64,000 bases of DNA, from assembly GCF_009725755.1 (NCBI RefSeq), contig NZ_WNIJ01000005.1, positions 17,069-81,068 of the forward strand, read 5' to 3'. A program made the translations under genes and the position numbers. Below, piece by piece: positions 51,985-61,435 of this stretch (position 1 is the stretch's first letter; every line of letters begins with the position of its first letter). The DNA comes from Bombella sp. ESL0385 (lineage in GTDB: Bacteria > Pseudomonadota > Alphaproteobacteria > Acetobacterales > Acetobacteraceae). The notes below the pieces were generated by a model. That model was not told the DNA's origin. It saw only the letters and a list, made by a program, of their open reading frames with translations, and did not search any database.

Positions 51985-54147
51985 ATGACCAGCCCTCACA
52001 TCACTACCTTCCTGCCACCTGAATCCCCCCTGTCCATGCCGGTGCAATCCCTCCATAAAGCACCGGAGCGACATGGGCGGGCCTTCTGGCGGCTACCGAC
52101 CACACCCACCCTCCTCTGGCTACGCCGCCTCTTTGTGTTTGGGATGGCCTTTGCGCTGACAGCCTATAGTGTTGTCAAAATCAATGCCGTTTTTAACTCA
52201 CTCGGCACAAGCCTCCTCGGGATGGTGATGCTAGGGCTATTTACCATCCTCAGCTTTTGGATCTCCCTCTCCTGCGCATCAGCCTTAGGCGGGTTCTGGT
52301 CCATGCTGCGCCATGGTGGGCTAGGCCTTGGCATCCGCCGCACCGGCCCCCTGCCGGAGCTAAAAAGCCGCACCGCCATCTTGCTCCCCACTTATAACGA
52401 GCCACCTCAACGCGTGATGCTCAATCTCCGCGCTATGCTGAAAAGCTTGCAAGAGACAGGCCGTGGCGAGCATTTCGACATCTTTATCCTCTCCGATACG
52501 ACCAACCCTGATATTTGGGTGCAAGAAGAACAAGCCGTGCTGGACCTCCACCAACACGCTTACGCACGCCAGCATCTTTTCTATCGCCGCCGCTTTAAAA
52601 ATACGGACCGCAAAGCCGGCAACATTGCGGACTGGGTCACACGCTTTGGTGGGGCTTACCCAGCTATGCTCACCCTTGATGCTGATAGCCTCATGGATGG
52701 CAGTCTCATTGTCCGTATGGCTGCTGCAATGGAGCAGCATGAGCAAGTCGGGCTCATCCAAAGTCTCCCCGTCATTGTGGGAGGGCAGACCCTTTTTGCC
52801 CGCCTACAACAATTCGCCGGACGCGTTTATGGTCCGCTCATTGCTCAGGGCATTGCCTGGTGGCATGGCTCAGAGGGCAATTATTGGGGCCATAACGCCA
52901 TTATCCGCACTCAAGCCTTTGCCGAGCAAGCTGGCCTCCCCCATCTGCGCGGCAAGCCCCCCTTTGGTGGGCACATCCTTAGTCACGACTTCATCGAGGC
53001 CGCTTTGATGCGCCGTGGCGGCTGGGCCATCCATATGGTCCCCGGCCTTATGGGGTCTTATGAGGAAAGCCCCCCCTCCCTTACCGACATCGCCGTGCGG
53101 GACCGCCGTTGGTGCCAAGGCAATCTCCAACATGCGCGCATCCTTTTTACAAAGGGTATGCACTGGGTCAGCCGCTCGCACATGTTGGTAGGGATAGGCT
53201 CTTACATCATGTCCCCGCTTTGGCTGCTCTTTCTCCTTTTTGGGATTTTGATTGCTTTACAAGCGCATTTCTACCACCCCGAATATTTCAGCACCCAACG
53301 CAGCCTCTACCCACATTGGCCCCATGTGGACCCCATCCTGGCGCGGCTGGTTTTCATCCAAACCATGGTTGTGCTGCTCGCCCCCAAGGCCCTCGCCTTC
53401 CTCGCTATTTGCTTTGATAAGCAGGAACGTCAACAAGCGGGCGGGGTCATACGCCTTTCTATCTCCATTATTTTGGAGACCCTTCTTGGTGCGCTCATTG
53501 CCCCCATCGCTATGCTCATCCAAACCTCGGCCATTCTCTCCATTCTCTTAGGCCGCGATTCCGGCTGGTCTGCCCAAAATCGTGATGATGGTAGCCTGCC
53601 TTGGGGCGATACAATTCGTAAATATTGGCTTTATAGCCTCTTTGGCCTCGTCCTCAGTGCGGCCGCTTGGTCGGTCTCTCTCGCACTTTTCCTTTGGATG
53701 CTCCCGGTCTTGGTTGGCCTGCTCATTGCTATTCCTCTTGTCGGGCTAACCGGTAGTCGCATTTGGGGGACATGGGCCCGCAAAGCGGGGTTACTCCTCA
53801 TCCCAGAAGAAACAACCCCTCCGCCCATCCTCCAACGCGCCGCTGAAGAGCGCAACCACCCTCACCCTGTTATTTTAGAGGCCTTTCACGCTCTGCGGAG
53901 CAATACAGCCCTACGGCACGCCCACCTCGCCACGCTACCCCCACCGCGCAAAGCTGGGGAGCCTATCTCTGTTCCCTTGCTCACTGGTTCCCTCAAATTG
54001 CAGGAAAGCCCAACGCTCGAAATCGCCCTCGCCCGCCTTACCCCTGCAGAGAAGGCCGCCGTCCTCAGCTGCCAAAGCAACATCGCCATCCTCGCAGACC
54101 TCCCCGTCTCCTCGCCCAACCTCACTGATGGGCCTTATGGCTCTTAG
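51985..54147 (+). CDS. opgH: Glucans biosynthesis glucosyltransferase H
   Basis: Inner membrane GT2 enzyme that polymerises glucose from UDP-glucose and exports the chain. 720 aa from the ATG at 51985; the longer frame would overlap opgG. About seven to eight membrane segments, starting FVFGMAFALTAYSVV (residue about 50). Catalytic loop motifs: LPTYNEPPQRVMLNL, FILSDTTNPDIW, MLTLDADSLMDG, HDFIEAALMRRGGW and the Q/RxxRW-type RDRRWCQGN (Arg374/Trp376 region). Ends with a cytosolic tail. Forms an operon with opgG/D. Confidence 0.93.
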   Translation: MTSPHITTFLPPESPLSMPVQSLHKAPERHGRAFWRLPTTPTLLWLRRLFVFGMAFALTAYSVVKINAVFNSLGTSLLGMVMLGLFTILSFWISLSCASALGGFWSMLRHGGLGLGIRRTGPLPELKSRTAILLPTYNEPPQRVMLNLRAMLKSLQETGRGEHFDIFILSDTTNPDIWVQEEQAVLDLHQHAYARQHLFYRRRFKNTDRKAGNIADWVTRFGGAYPAMLTLDADSLMDGSLIVRMAAAMEQHEQVGLIQSLPVIVGGQTLFARLQQFAGRVYGPLIAQGIAWWHGSEGNYWGHNAIIRTQAFAEQAGLPHLRGKPPFGGHILSHDFIEAALMRRGGWAIHMVPGLMGSYEESPPSLTDIAVRDRRWCQGNLQHARILFTKGMHWVSRSHMLVGIGSYIMSPLWLLFLLFGILIALQAHFYHPEYFSTQRSLYPHWPHVDPILARLVFIQTMVVLLAPKALAFLAICFDKQERQQAGGVIRLSISIILETLLGALIAPIAMLIQTSAILSILLGRDSGWSAQNRDDGSLPWGDTIRKYWLYSLFGLVLSAAAWSVSLALFLWMLPVLVGLLIAIPLVGLTGSRIWGTWARKAGLLLIPEETTPPPILQRAAEERNHPHPVILEAFHALRSNTALRHAHLATLPPPRKAGEPISVPLLTGSLKLQESPTLEIALARLTPAEKAAVLSCQSNIAILADLPVSSPNLTDGPYGS

Positions 54148-54207
54148 CCCCTATTATTTTCCTCTTCCCCCATTGTCTTACTCTCAAAAAGGCCCATCTC
54201 TGGGGGG

Positions 54208-54275
54208 AAGGCATACTCGTTGCTACGAGCTAGGCCTTGTCAGACAACCCTAGAAGGCCCGCAACCGGTCGGGCC
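54208..54275 (+). promoter_or_regulatory. Structured leader of ohr (three tandem hairpins)
   Basis: Three inverted repeats follow one another just before the ohr start: CTCGT-TGCT-ACGAG (54216-54229, flanked by AAGGC/GCCTT as an outer stem, 54208-54238), TTGTC-A-GACAA (54237-54247) and GGCCCG-CAACCGGT-CGGGCC (54256-54275). The first could equally be a DNA operator. No known riboswitch consensus was recognised. Confidence 0.35.
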
Positions 54276-54282
54276 GGGAGCT

Positions 54283-54711
54283 ATGTTGATGTCCGTTAAT
54301 GTCGTTTACAAAACCACAGCCCGCGCTACCGGTGGCCGTGATGGCTCTGCCGAAACAACCGATAAGAGCTTCCACGTCAAGCTTGGCGTCCCCAAAGAAA
54401 TGGGCGGCGATGGCAAGGGAAACAACCCAGAGCAGCTTTTTGCCGCTGGCTACGCAGCTTGCTTCCTCGGTGCTATGAAGTTCGTTGCTGGTGAGGAGAA
54501 AATCGACATCCCAGCCGATACCCATGTGCAAGCCACCGTTGGCATCGGCCCCCGTGGCGATGGCGGTTTCGGTCTTGAGGTCGCTATCGAGGCCTCCATC
54601 CCCGGCATGGATCGCTCCAAAGCGGTTGAGCTACTGAAGAAAACCGAGTTCGTCTGCCCCTACGCCAACGCCACCAAAGGCAACATCAAAACAACTGTCA
54701 CGCTGGTCTAA
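54283..54711 (+). CDS. ohr: Organic hydroperoxide resistance protein (OsmC/Ohr family)
   Basis: Thiol peroxidase that reduces organic hydroperoxides. 142 aa from the ATG at 54283 (six bases after CGGGAG); an ATG six bases later is possible. The two catalytic cysteines are visible in AGYAACFLGAMK (about residue 62) and FVCPYANATKGN (about residue 126), and the Ohr-type GGRDGSAE segment is at the N terminus. Closed by a terminator at 54736-54765. No ohrR is adjacent. Confidence 0.93.
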   Translation: MLMSVNVVYKTTARATGGRDGSAETTDKSFHVKLGVPKEMGGDGKGNNPEQLFAAGYAACFLGAMKFVAGEEKIDIPADTHVQATVGIGPRGDGGFGLEVAIEASIPGMDRSKAVELLKKTEFVCPYANATKGNIKTTVTLV

Positions 54712-54735
54712 ATAATTAGAATTGCTGTGATACAC

Positions 54736-54765
54736 AAAGGCGCATCCACCTAGGTGCGCCTTTTT
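54736..54765 (+). terminator. Rho-independent terminator of ohr
   Basis: AAAGGCGCA and TGCGCCTTT are perfect 9-base arms around a 10 nt loop, followed by more T. Starts 24 bases after the ohr stop. Confidence 0.88.
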
Positions 54766-54824
54766 ATTGAGCTAATCTTCTACATTTCTCGGTCTATTAT
54801 ATCCAATAATATCCCAAATCCATA

Positions 54825-55388
54825 CTAATAATGCTGCATCAGTACTGCAACGCACACTGGAATTATAAAGAATTGCATAAAAATAGTTAACAAATAAATA
54901 TTTATATATTTTCTATCATGATTGCTAATGCAATTATAATCATCTTTCCAATAAGATTTTAAACACCTAAAAAATAATGCATACATATATATATTAACAA
55001 TAGGACAAAAGATTGCTCGTGTTACATCTTTCGCTATATAAGAAAAACCTTTTTGATAAGTCCAAGCTATTATATCAAATGCACTCACCGACATAAGAAT
55101 AGGCAATATTGGTATCATCAAAGATAATATAAGCGTAGACCCTACTTTAAAAAAGAAAAGCATAAACAAATGTAATATGTATATTAATAAAATTAACCTT
55201 CTCCCATATTTATAAACCTTACGCTCTGGAAAATATAACCCTACCCTCCGAAAAAAGATAAACAAAATTACTATTTCTATAGAGATATAAAGTGCTGTAA
55301 AAAACAGATTTCTATAAAAAATCTCAATTAGTAGATTGAACAATAAAATAAAAACATTAGTATATGCAATCTTTTTAAATGAAATCAT
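54825..55388 (-). CDS. Hypothetical AT-rich membrane protein downstream of the TpsA gene
   Basis: 187 aa, unrecognised. Four to five hydrophobic segments: about residues 8-46 (two helices), 65-104 (two), 124-139 (CPIVNIYMYALFF) and 160-184. Composition is Ile/Phe/Leu/Tyr-rich and the DNA is far more AT-rich than any neighbour (one sampled 60-base line has 12 G+C, another 22). It lies on the same strand as, and 255 bp after, the 3' end of a CdiA/FHA-like gene, the position of an immunity gene in CDI loci. A membrane-bound immunity protein or a leftover cargo gene is possible; nothing in its sequence proves either. Start ATG 55388; an AAGGA-like site lies about 15 bases upstream. Confidence 0.6.
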   Translation of the reverse strand: MISFKKIAYTNVFILLFNLLIEIFYRNLFFTALYISIEIVILFIFFRRVGLYFPERKVYKYGRRLILLIYILHLFMLFFFKVGSTLILSLMIPILPILMSVSAFDIIAWTYQKGFSYIAKDVTRAIFCPIVNIYMYALFFRCLKSYWKDDYNCISNHDRKYINIYLLTIFMQFFIIPVCVAVLMQHY

Positions 55389-55643
55389 CTCTTATACATC
55401 CTTTTCCCTAGTGTAAGCTTATCTGCCTCTAATCCTACAGAACTCTCACCCATAAAGCTCATAAACTATTTGCAGCCCCCCTCCAGACCTATACCCCTCT
55501 CACAACAACATGCTTACCTTAATAAGGACAATATATAATGTTGTTATTTTTAGAAAGTAACCATAGCCTAAATCAACATCTTTTATAAAAAACCTTTACA
55601 TATTTCATATGCTTCATACAAACCATTCTTATCGTCTCTTTTA
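55389..55643. other. AT-rich gap with a remnant reading frame
   Basis: 255 bp between the orphan membrane protein and the TpsA stop. A short minus-strand frame (55583-55765) overlaps the TpsA end in another phase and continues about 20 codons beyond it (ending YEICKGFL), but it starts inside TpsA and has no own ribosome site. It may be the residue of a lost C-terminal domain. Nothing else is recognised. Confidence 0.4.
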
Positions 55644-58600
55644 TCAATCTTTTGAAGAAATATAACTTTTGAAGTTTCTATCGTATCCATATAACTTGGT
55701 CCGATACGCTGCAGCACGGGCATCATCAATGCCCTCAAACACACTGCCCACAACTTGTCCCACAAGCTGCGTCCCTAGCTGGCTGGCCTGTAGTTGGTTT
55801 TGGAGTTTCTGCGCATCAAACTTATTGGCTAAAGCCTTATTGGCATGCTCCACATCACGGCTATAGCTCCCATTCTGGCTCTGGGCATTGATGGTAATAT
55901 TGCCACTAATAGCAGACTGGCTCTCGCTGCTCTCATCATGTGTCCGGCTACTACCTATCATGCCCGCACTATTGGCAACGCCATTCAGCCCAATAGTCCC
56001 CAGCACGCCGCCCACGCTGCTTAGCATGTCGCTGCCAATATCTAGGCTGGCACCAGTACTCCTGCTCTTCCAAGCTGAAACATTTTTGACACTTCCCGCC
56101 GTCAGGCTCTTGGTATTCAGATAATTCTTGCTCTTATCCGCCGTGCTAGAAATCACACCGGCTGTCAGGCTCGTATCACCCGCAACATCAACACCAATGC
56201 CCTGATTACCCGCATAAAGCCCTGAAAGCGTCTTCCCAGTGGAAGCAAAGTGATCTTTTATGTTTTGCCGCTCGAAACTCCCTCCGAGCCCGAACTCGCC
56301 ACGTGTCATAATCGGTGCCGAGGCATGCGCGCCCGCTTGCGTAGTGTGGCTCCAAAAGTCAGATACATTTTGCGGGCTTATAATGCTTAACGCCCGGCTT
56401 TGCGCATCAATCCGCTGCGCCATTACTTCTGCCCCATTTAGGGCAATCACGTCCCCAGCATGAAGATGCACTCCATGCGTGGCAGAAATTACAGTATCCT
56501 CAGCCTGTCGATTATACGACTCTTGGACCTGTTTTTGTGTCTGGAACGATGCCTGCGCACTAAAGCCAAAATTGGTTGCCCCTACATTTGCCTCCGCACC
56601 AATCGAGGCCGAGCTACTCTTGTGGCGATTGTACGAATCATTAAGGTTCCAGCCTGCATCAAGGGCGATATCCTTCTGTGCATCAAGGGTAATGTCCTGC
56701 CCTTTCAGCTGTGCCGCCGTTAGATGAATGATGCCGTTATCTGGCTCATTCCTATCACTCCCGCGCGCTACTATGCTCAGTTGACGCCCTGCTGTTGCGC
56801 TTGCTCCCTCAACTGTATGACTATTTTGCTCTGAGTAACTCTTACTACTTCTAAAGCCGATACCAGCCTTGATCCCGACAAGGTTCGTACCCATCGGGCT
56901 TTTCCCCTTGCCAACACCGTTATACAGACTACCTGCCGGGGCCAAGGCCCTCTCACTTAGTGCCTTGGCAATCCCGCTTCCAACGCCATAAGCACCTTCC
57001 ATGGCGTTAAGCGTCTTGAGCATCCCGCTGCCCTTACCGTGGACTTGGCTAGCAGCAATAGCCGCTTGCATCGCCTGCCCCGTTAAGGAATCATCCGATA
57101 TGCCGAGAAAGCCACCAATAAAAAACGTCTTTTTATTTCGTACCTGCTTAGAATCTTGAGTACGATCATGGAAGCCAACTAATGCTCCATCCACGGCAAG
57201 ATCACGCCCAGCACTAAGCGATGAGGCCGTCAGATTCACAGCTTTTCCAGCCGTAATGGCCAAATCACCTTGTCCTGCTGAAAGAGTACTGGGGGTCCAA
57301 TCCGTACTCTCCCCTGTTATCGTGAGATGTGATTTCCCAAATCCGGCTGAAAATTTCCTCTCTTTACCTAGGGAGACACTAAAACCGGACTTCTTGCGAT
57401 CAAAATAAGAGGCCGTTGTGTTCTTCAACGCATCAATACTAAGCGCGCCACCAACGGTTAATGCTGCGTTCTGTCCACCGCTAACCGTGCCTTTGATGGA
57501 CATATCCGCACCAGATTTCAGCACGATATTATCATTAGCGGCGACAAGACTACCAACCTCACTCGTACTGTCAGAACTCTGGACGATAGTCTTTTTACTC
57601 AACAAACCATGACTAACGCTCCGGCTATAGCTATGCTGCTCATCCGTTACAGCATTGAGGGCTAGATTATCCTTCGCTTGCAGAAGCGCATTCTTGTCGG
57701 CCATAACGCCAGAGCCTGCCAAGGTAAGGTTCCCCCCCAAGGCTGTCACCTCCACCGTCCCGTTGCCCATCACGCTGGAGCCGTAATTCTTCACAAAGCT
57801 GCCCGTCTGCGTGAAATGATGTCTCCTCACCCCACCTGACCCGCGAGCAGCCAGACTATCCAGCGTAACATCACGCCCCGCTACAAGGCTGGCATCACTT
57901 CCAGCACTCAAGCTACCCGCCTTGAAGGTGATGTCCTGCCCCGCCTGCAACTGCGCCTTACCACGGGCGAGGATACTGCCTTGCTGGACCATCTCATCCT
58001 GCATGCCGCCTACAATGCGCTGCTGGTTTAGCACGCTCTCATTGCGCAGATTGCCATGCAGGGCAGCCAAGGCCACATCATTACCGCTAATACTGCCCCC
58101 CAGATTGGCTAAATCACCTGCTATCGCGGTAATACCCAACCCATCTTGAGCGGTAATCAGCCCACTATTGGTCACCTCATTTGCCGAAAGCGTAATCGTC
58201 TTAGCGGCTATCACCCCACCAGAAGCAAGCTGCTCCTCCCCGGGGGCGAGATAGAGTTTAGGGGCCAACACCATCTGGCCATCTACATTAACAGGCACAT
58301 ACCAGACGATGCTATGTGTCAGCTTCTCCTGTTGCTCCGGGGTTAAGGCCACACCGAAGGTTAAACCAAGCTCCTTGGCCTGATTGGCCGCATTATCCAA
58401 CAAACTGTGCATCTGTTGGTCGGCTGTCTGGTACGTCCCGCCCAAAAAGACCTGCCCCGTAGCCGAGACAATCTGCTGCTGGATATAGCGGGCATCAAAC
58501 CCACCATCCCCGAGGAAACGATAATCCCCCATGGAATGACCAAGACGCCCCAACAGATAATCCGAGCTATGAAGGCCCGCAAAGCTTGCGTAACGAGGGT

Positions 58601-61430
58601 TCGTCTCCAAAAGATAATGCACAGAAGGAGAACGATTAGGCACAAAAAGCGTATGCCCAGCAGAAAGACTATCCAACACCCCGCTAATCCCTGCGGAAGG
58701 CAAGGTTTGGGTAGGTCTATCGCCACTATTAAAACCCGGGAGAGAGGTGAGGTTATGGGCTTTTGCGGCATCAGCGGGACGAACCGGGGTCAGCTTATCA
58801 CTTTGCAGGCCAGGTAATGACACGGCACTATGGCCAGAGAGAGGGGCCGTAGCATGGGCAATCTTTGTGCTGTTATTAATCGCCCCAGTGAAATCCCCCG
58901 CTATAGTACGGCCTGCCGTAATACTGCCCTGCACGCCGGGAAGTTGGACTGTCGGCCCCCATTGCTGCGCCGGCGGCCGGTAACCTTTCTTACCACCGGG
59001 GGTAGAGCCGGTAAAAGCTGGGTCAGCATGGCTACTATCCCAGCCACAACCTGCATGGTCATCACAAGAAAGGAAAAACCGCCGCTCGTTCTGATAGCCA
59101 ATATTATTGAGAGCCCCACCACTAAGGGCAACATCACGCCCAGCCGCCAGATGACCCCCATCATTAAGGATGCCGCCTGCACTGGTAATTAATAGGTCCT
59201 GCCCCGCTGAGAGCAGAGGCTCGGCACTCTTAGCACTCGTATGGGTTTCTTCCTCATAGGCATGGGCAGCCCCACGACGCCCACGGGGATGTTTATGCGA
59301 AACCAACAACCGCACATAACCCGTCCCCTGTGTCCCTTGGGCGTTCAACAGACCCTGAGGGACAGCAATATCCGCATCCCCATCACCCCGGCCCTGGCTC
59401 CAGAAGGTATGGCGGGATTGTGCAACCTGCGTGCCTTTAAGGATAGTATTGCTCAGCTGATCCGCCAAAATAACAAGGTCACTCGTAGCCCCAGAGGCGG
59501 TAATCTGGCCGGATTGATTGTAAAGCCCTGCCATAGCCCGACCATTCGGCCCACTAAGGGCAATACTACCATTATCAGCAAGGATGGCCCCCTCGCTATT
59601 CGTCAAGGTGCCCGGTAGGGTCAACCGTACCCCGCTAGCCCCTTCCATCACCCCCGTATTGCGCAGGTCTCCCCCACTCGTAACAGACAGTGCCCCTCCC
59701 TGAGCGGAAAGCGCGCCATCATTGCTCACGCTACCCGCCGTGAGCTGAATACCTCCCCCCGCGCGAATCCCCCCTCCCTGAGCGATGCTATAAGCCCCCG
59801 GCAAGCTGACATCCACATTACGCCCAGCCTGCAAGACCTCACGCCCAACCAAAGAAGCAGTCGTAACAGTAAGGTCCCGCCCCGCTATGAGCTGATCCAA
59901 GCCGTTCAACCCCGTAACAGCAAGGCGAAGGTCCCCCGCACTCTCCACAAGCCCTTGGCCATTCTGAAAATCTGTCAGGCTGTCGCGTGCAGAGGCAGAG
60001 GGAGTACCATCACCTCCCCGGTCAATCACCAACCCATGAGTGGGGGAGAGTGCCACCAATCCGCCCCCGTCATTCAGAAGCTGAGCTGTGGCTAAATGCA
60101 GGTCTCCCGCATTTGCCTGTATCACACCCTGTCGGTTATCAATCTGCCGACCTATAACCGCCTCAACCCCTCCATTACCGTAAATCAACCCGCCTTTATT
60201 CGTGAGCTGCTCAGCCTCTAGATGCAAAGCATCCTGTCCGGTAATGATTTGCCCGCTATTGGTAATGTCATGCCCATGAAGATGGGCCGCACCATTCTGA
60301 CTATAAATAATGCCCTTATTATTCAGCACGCCCTCTGTATGCAGGCTCAACGTACCGTTCTGTGTAGCAATGTGACCGGCATTCTCTAGCCCATCTTGGC
60401 TATGAATCTCCGCCTGCTCCCCGGCATAAACGTGCCCTTGTGCGCCAAGCTGGATAGGCCCTGTCTGATGCGCCACCACATTCCCAGAAGCCGCCATAGT
60501 GCCATTAAGAACAAGATTACCCCGCCCATCCAAATGCATATCACCGGCATTAGCGGCCATGGTGCCATCCACCCGTACACCAGCCCCGGCCTCATTAACG
60601 ATCATATAGATGCTATTGGCGTACAACCCGCCTAACGCAGCAGTATCAACAGCTAATTCCGGCTTTTTGCGCCCATCATCCGCCAAGGGTGTAACGGCAT
60701 TGCTGCCATAAGCTACATGATTACGCCCCAGCACAAGGTTAACCCGCTGTGCATTAACCTGCCCGTCAATCTTCACGCGCCGCGATAAGATGTCTAACAC
60801 TGGCACAGTGGCAAAATCAGCCCCCTGCGCCCCGAAATGCACCGTACCACCCGCAATGGTAAAAGCCTGTAACCCGCCCTGACTATTCAGCTCTGGATGA
60901 CCCGTAGCCAACGTGACACGAGACGTATTGATAAAGCCACAGCCATTGCAGGTTAGCCCGTTCGGGTTAGCAATCACCACCGCAGCCTGCTTCCCTGCCA
61001 CCTCGGTATAACCCAATATCTGGCTGGGCAGTGGGCCTGTCACCTCATTAAGGATCAGCCCCGCCGCATGGCCGTGCAGTTGGGTATTACCCAACACCAC
61101 ACCGCCTATCTTCGTTTGAGTATCATGAGTAGCATTATTAAGGATTACACCACGCTGAGGCACCCCATAGGCACGGAACATATTATGAGACACACCCGCC
61201 CCGTTGGGCTGGATGATATTGATCTGGTCAAGTCCGTTTTGGGTCTTATCCAGCACGGGATGGGGACCATGGCCAGCCGGGTCCACCACAATCTGCGGTG
61301 GGGCTTGCTGGGCTAATGCCTGTGTGGCCGTTGAGGCCATGAGCAGCACAGAGGCACAAAAGAGATTCACAATCCGCTGGAACAGGGAAGGCCCTACCAT
61401 GTCATCATGTACCTTTTGATTCTCTATCAT
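55644..61430 (-). CDS. Two-partner secretion exoprotein, CdiA/filamentous hemagglutinin type (TpsA), lacking a toxin tip
   Basis: About 1928 aa from ATG 61430 (a GTG three codons earlier at 61439 also fits). Extended signal peptide ending ALAQQAPP, then a TPS secretion domain (about residues 45-290) with VIANPNGLTCNGCGFINTSR, the NPNG motif. Many hemagglutinin repeats follow (patterns such as LTNKGGLIYGNGG, ISAGRDVALSGGALNN). The middle LTPEQQEKLTHSIVWYVPVNVDGQMVLAPKLYL is the CdiA-type segment before the second repeat block. Near the C terminus ANKFDAQKLQNQLQASQ matches the stretch that normally precedes the pre-toxin/VENN region, but the protein stops about 50 residues later in KSYISSKD, just where the DNA turns AT-rich. 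A toxin domain is therefore missing. Its start overlaps the TpsB stop. Confidence 0.9.
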   Translation of the reverse strand: MIENQKVHDDMVGPSLFQRIVNLFCASVLLMASTATQALAQQAPPQIVVDPAGHGPHPVLDKTQNGLDQINIIQPNGAGVSHNMFRAYGVPQRGVILNNATHDTQTKIGGVVLGNTQLHGHAAGLILNEVTGPLPSQILGYTEVAGKQAAVVIANPNGLTCNGCGFINTSRVTLATGHPELNSQGGLQAFTIAGGTVHFGAQGADFATVPVLDILSRRVKIDGQVNAQRVNLVLGRNHVAYGSNAVTPLADDGRKKPELAVDTAALGGLYANSIYMIVNEAGAGVRVDGTMAANAGDMHLDGRGNLVLNGTMAASGNVVAHQTGPIQLGAQGHVYAGEQAEIHSQDGLENAGHIATQNGTLSLHTEGVLNNKGIIYSQNGAAHLHGHDITNSGQIITGQDALHLEAEQLTNKGGLIYGNGGVEAVIGRQIDNRQGVIQANAGDLHLATAQLLNDGGGLVALSPTHGLVIDRGGDGTPSASARDSLTDFQNGQGLVESAGDLRLAVTGLNGLDQLIAGRDLTVTTASLVGREVLQAGRNVDVSLPGAYSIAQGGGIRAGGGIQLTAGSVSNDGALSAQGGALSVTSGGDLRNTGVMEGASGVRLTLPGTLTNSEGAILADNGSIALSGPNGRAMAGLYNQSGQITASGATSDLVILADQLSNTILKGTQVAQSRHTFWSQGRGDGDADIAVPQGLLNAQGTQGTGYVRLLVSHKHPRGRRGAAHAYEEETHTSAKSAEPLLSAGQDLLITSAGGILNDGGHLAAGRDVALSGGALNNIGYQNERRFFLSCDDHAGCGWDSSHADPAFTGSTPGGKKGYRPPAQQWGPTVQLPGVQGSITAGRTIAGDFTGAINNSTKIAHATAPLSGHSAVSLPGLQSDKLTPVRPADAAKAHNLTSLPGFNSGDRPTQTLPSAGISGVLDSLSAGHTLFVPNRSPSVHYLLETNPRYASFAGLHSSDYLLGRLGHSMGDYRFLGDGGFDARYIQQQIVSATGQVFLGGTYQTADQQMHSLLDNAANQAKELGLTFGVALTPEQQEKLTHSIVWYVPVNVDGQMVLAPKLYLAPGEEQLASGGVIAAKTITLSANEVTNSGLITAQDGLGITAIAGDLANLGGSISGNDVALAALHGNLRNESVLNQQRIVGGMQDEMVQQGSILARGKAQLQAGQDITFKAGSLSAGSDASLVAGRDVTLDSLAARGSGGVRRHHFTQTGSFVKNYGSSVMGNGTVEVTALGGNLTLAGSGVMADKNALLQAKDNLALNAVTDEQHSYSRSVSHGLLSKKTIVQSSDSTSEVGSLVAANDNIVLKSGADMSIKGTVSGGQNAALTVGGALSIDALKNTTASYFDRKKSGFSVSLGKERKFSAGFGKSHLTITGESTDWTPSTLSAGQGDLAITAGKAVNLTASSLSAGRDLAVDGALVGFHDRTQDSKQVRNKKTFFIGGFLGISDDSLTGQAMQAAIAASQVHGKGSGMLKTLNAMEGAYGVGSGIAKALSERALAPAGSLYNGVGKGKSPMGTNLVGIKAGIGFRSSKSYSEQNSHTVEGASATAGRQLSIVARGSDRNEPDNGIIHLTAAQLKGQDITLDAQKDIALDAGWNLNDSYNRHKSSSASIGAEANVGATNFGFSAQASFQTQKQVQESYNRQAEDTVISATHGVHLHAGDVIALNGAEVMAQRIDAQSRALSIISPQNVSDFWSHTTQAGAHASAPIMTRGEFGLGGSFERQNIKDHFASTGKTLSGLYAGNQGIGVDVAGDTSLTAGVISSTADKSKNYLNTKSLTAGSVKNVSAWKSRSTGASLDIGSDMLSSVGGVLGTIGLNGVANSAGMIGSSRTHDESSESQSAISGNITINAQSQNGSYSRDVEHANKALANKFDAQKLQNQLQASQLGTQLVGQVVGSVFEGIDDARAAAYRTKLYGYDRNFKSYISSKD

Positions 61431-61435
61431 CTCAC

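Noticed and set aside
55583..55765. 60-codon minus-strand frame overlapping the TpsA end
   Set aside because: Starts inside TpsA, no ribosome site, and most of it is antiphase to real coding sequence; kept only as a possible remnant.
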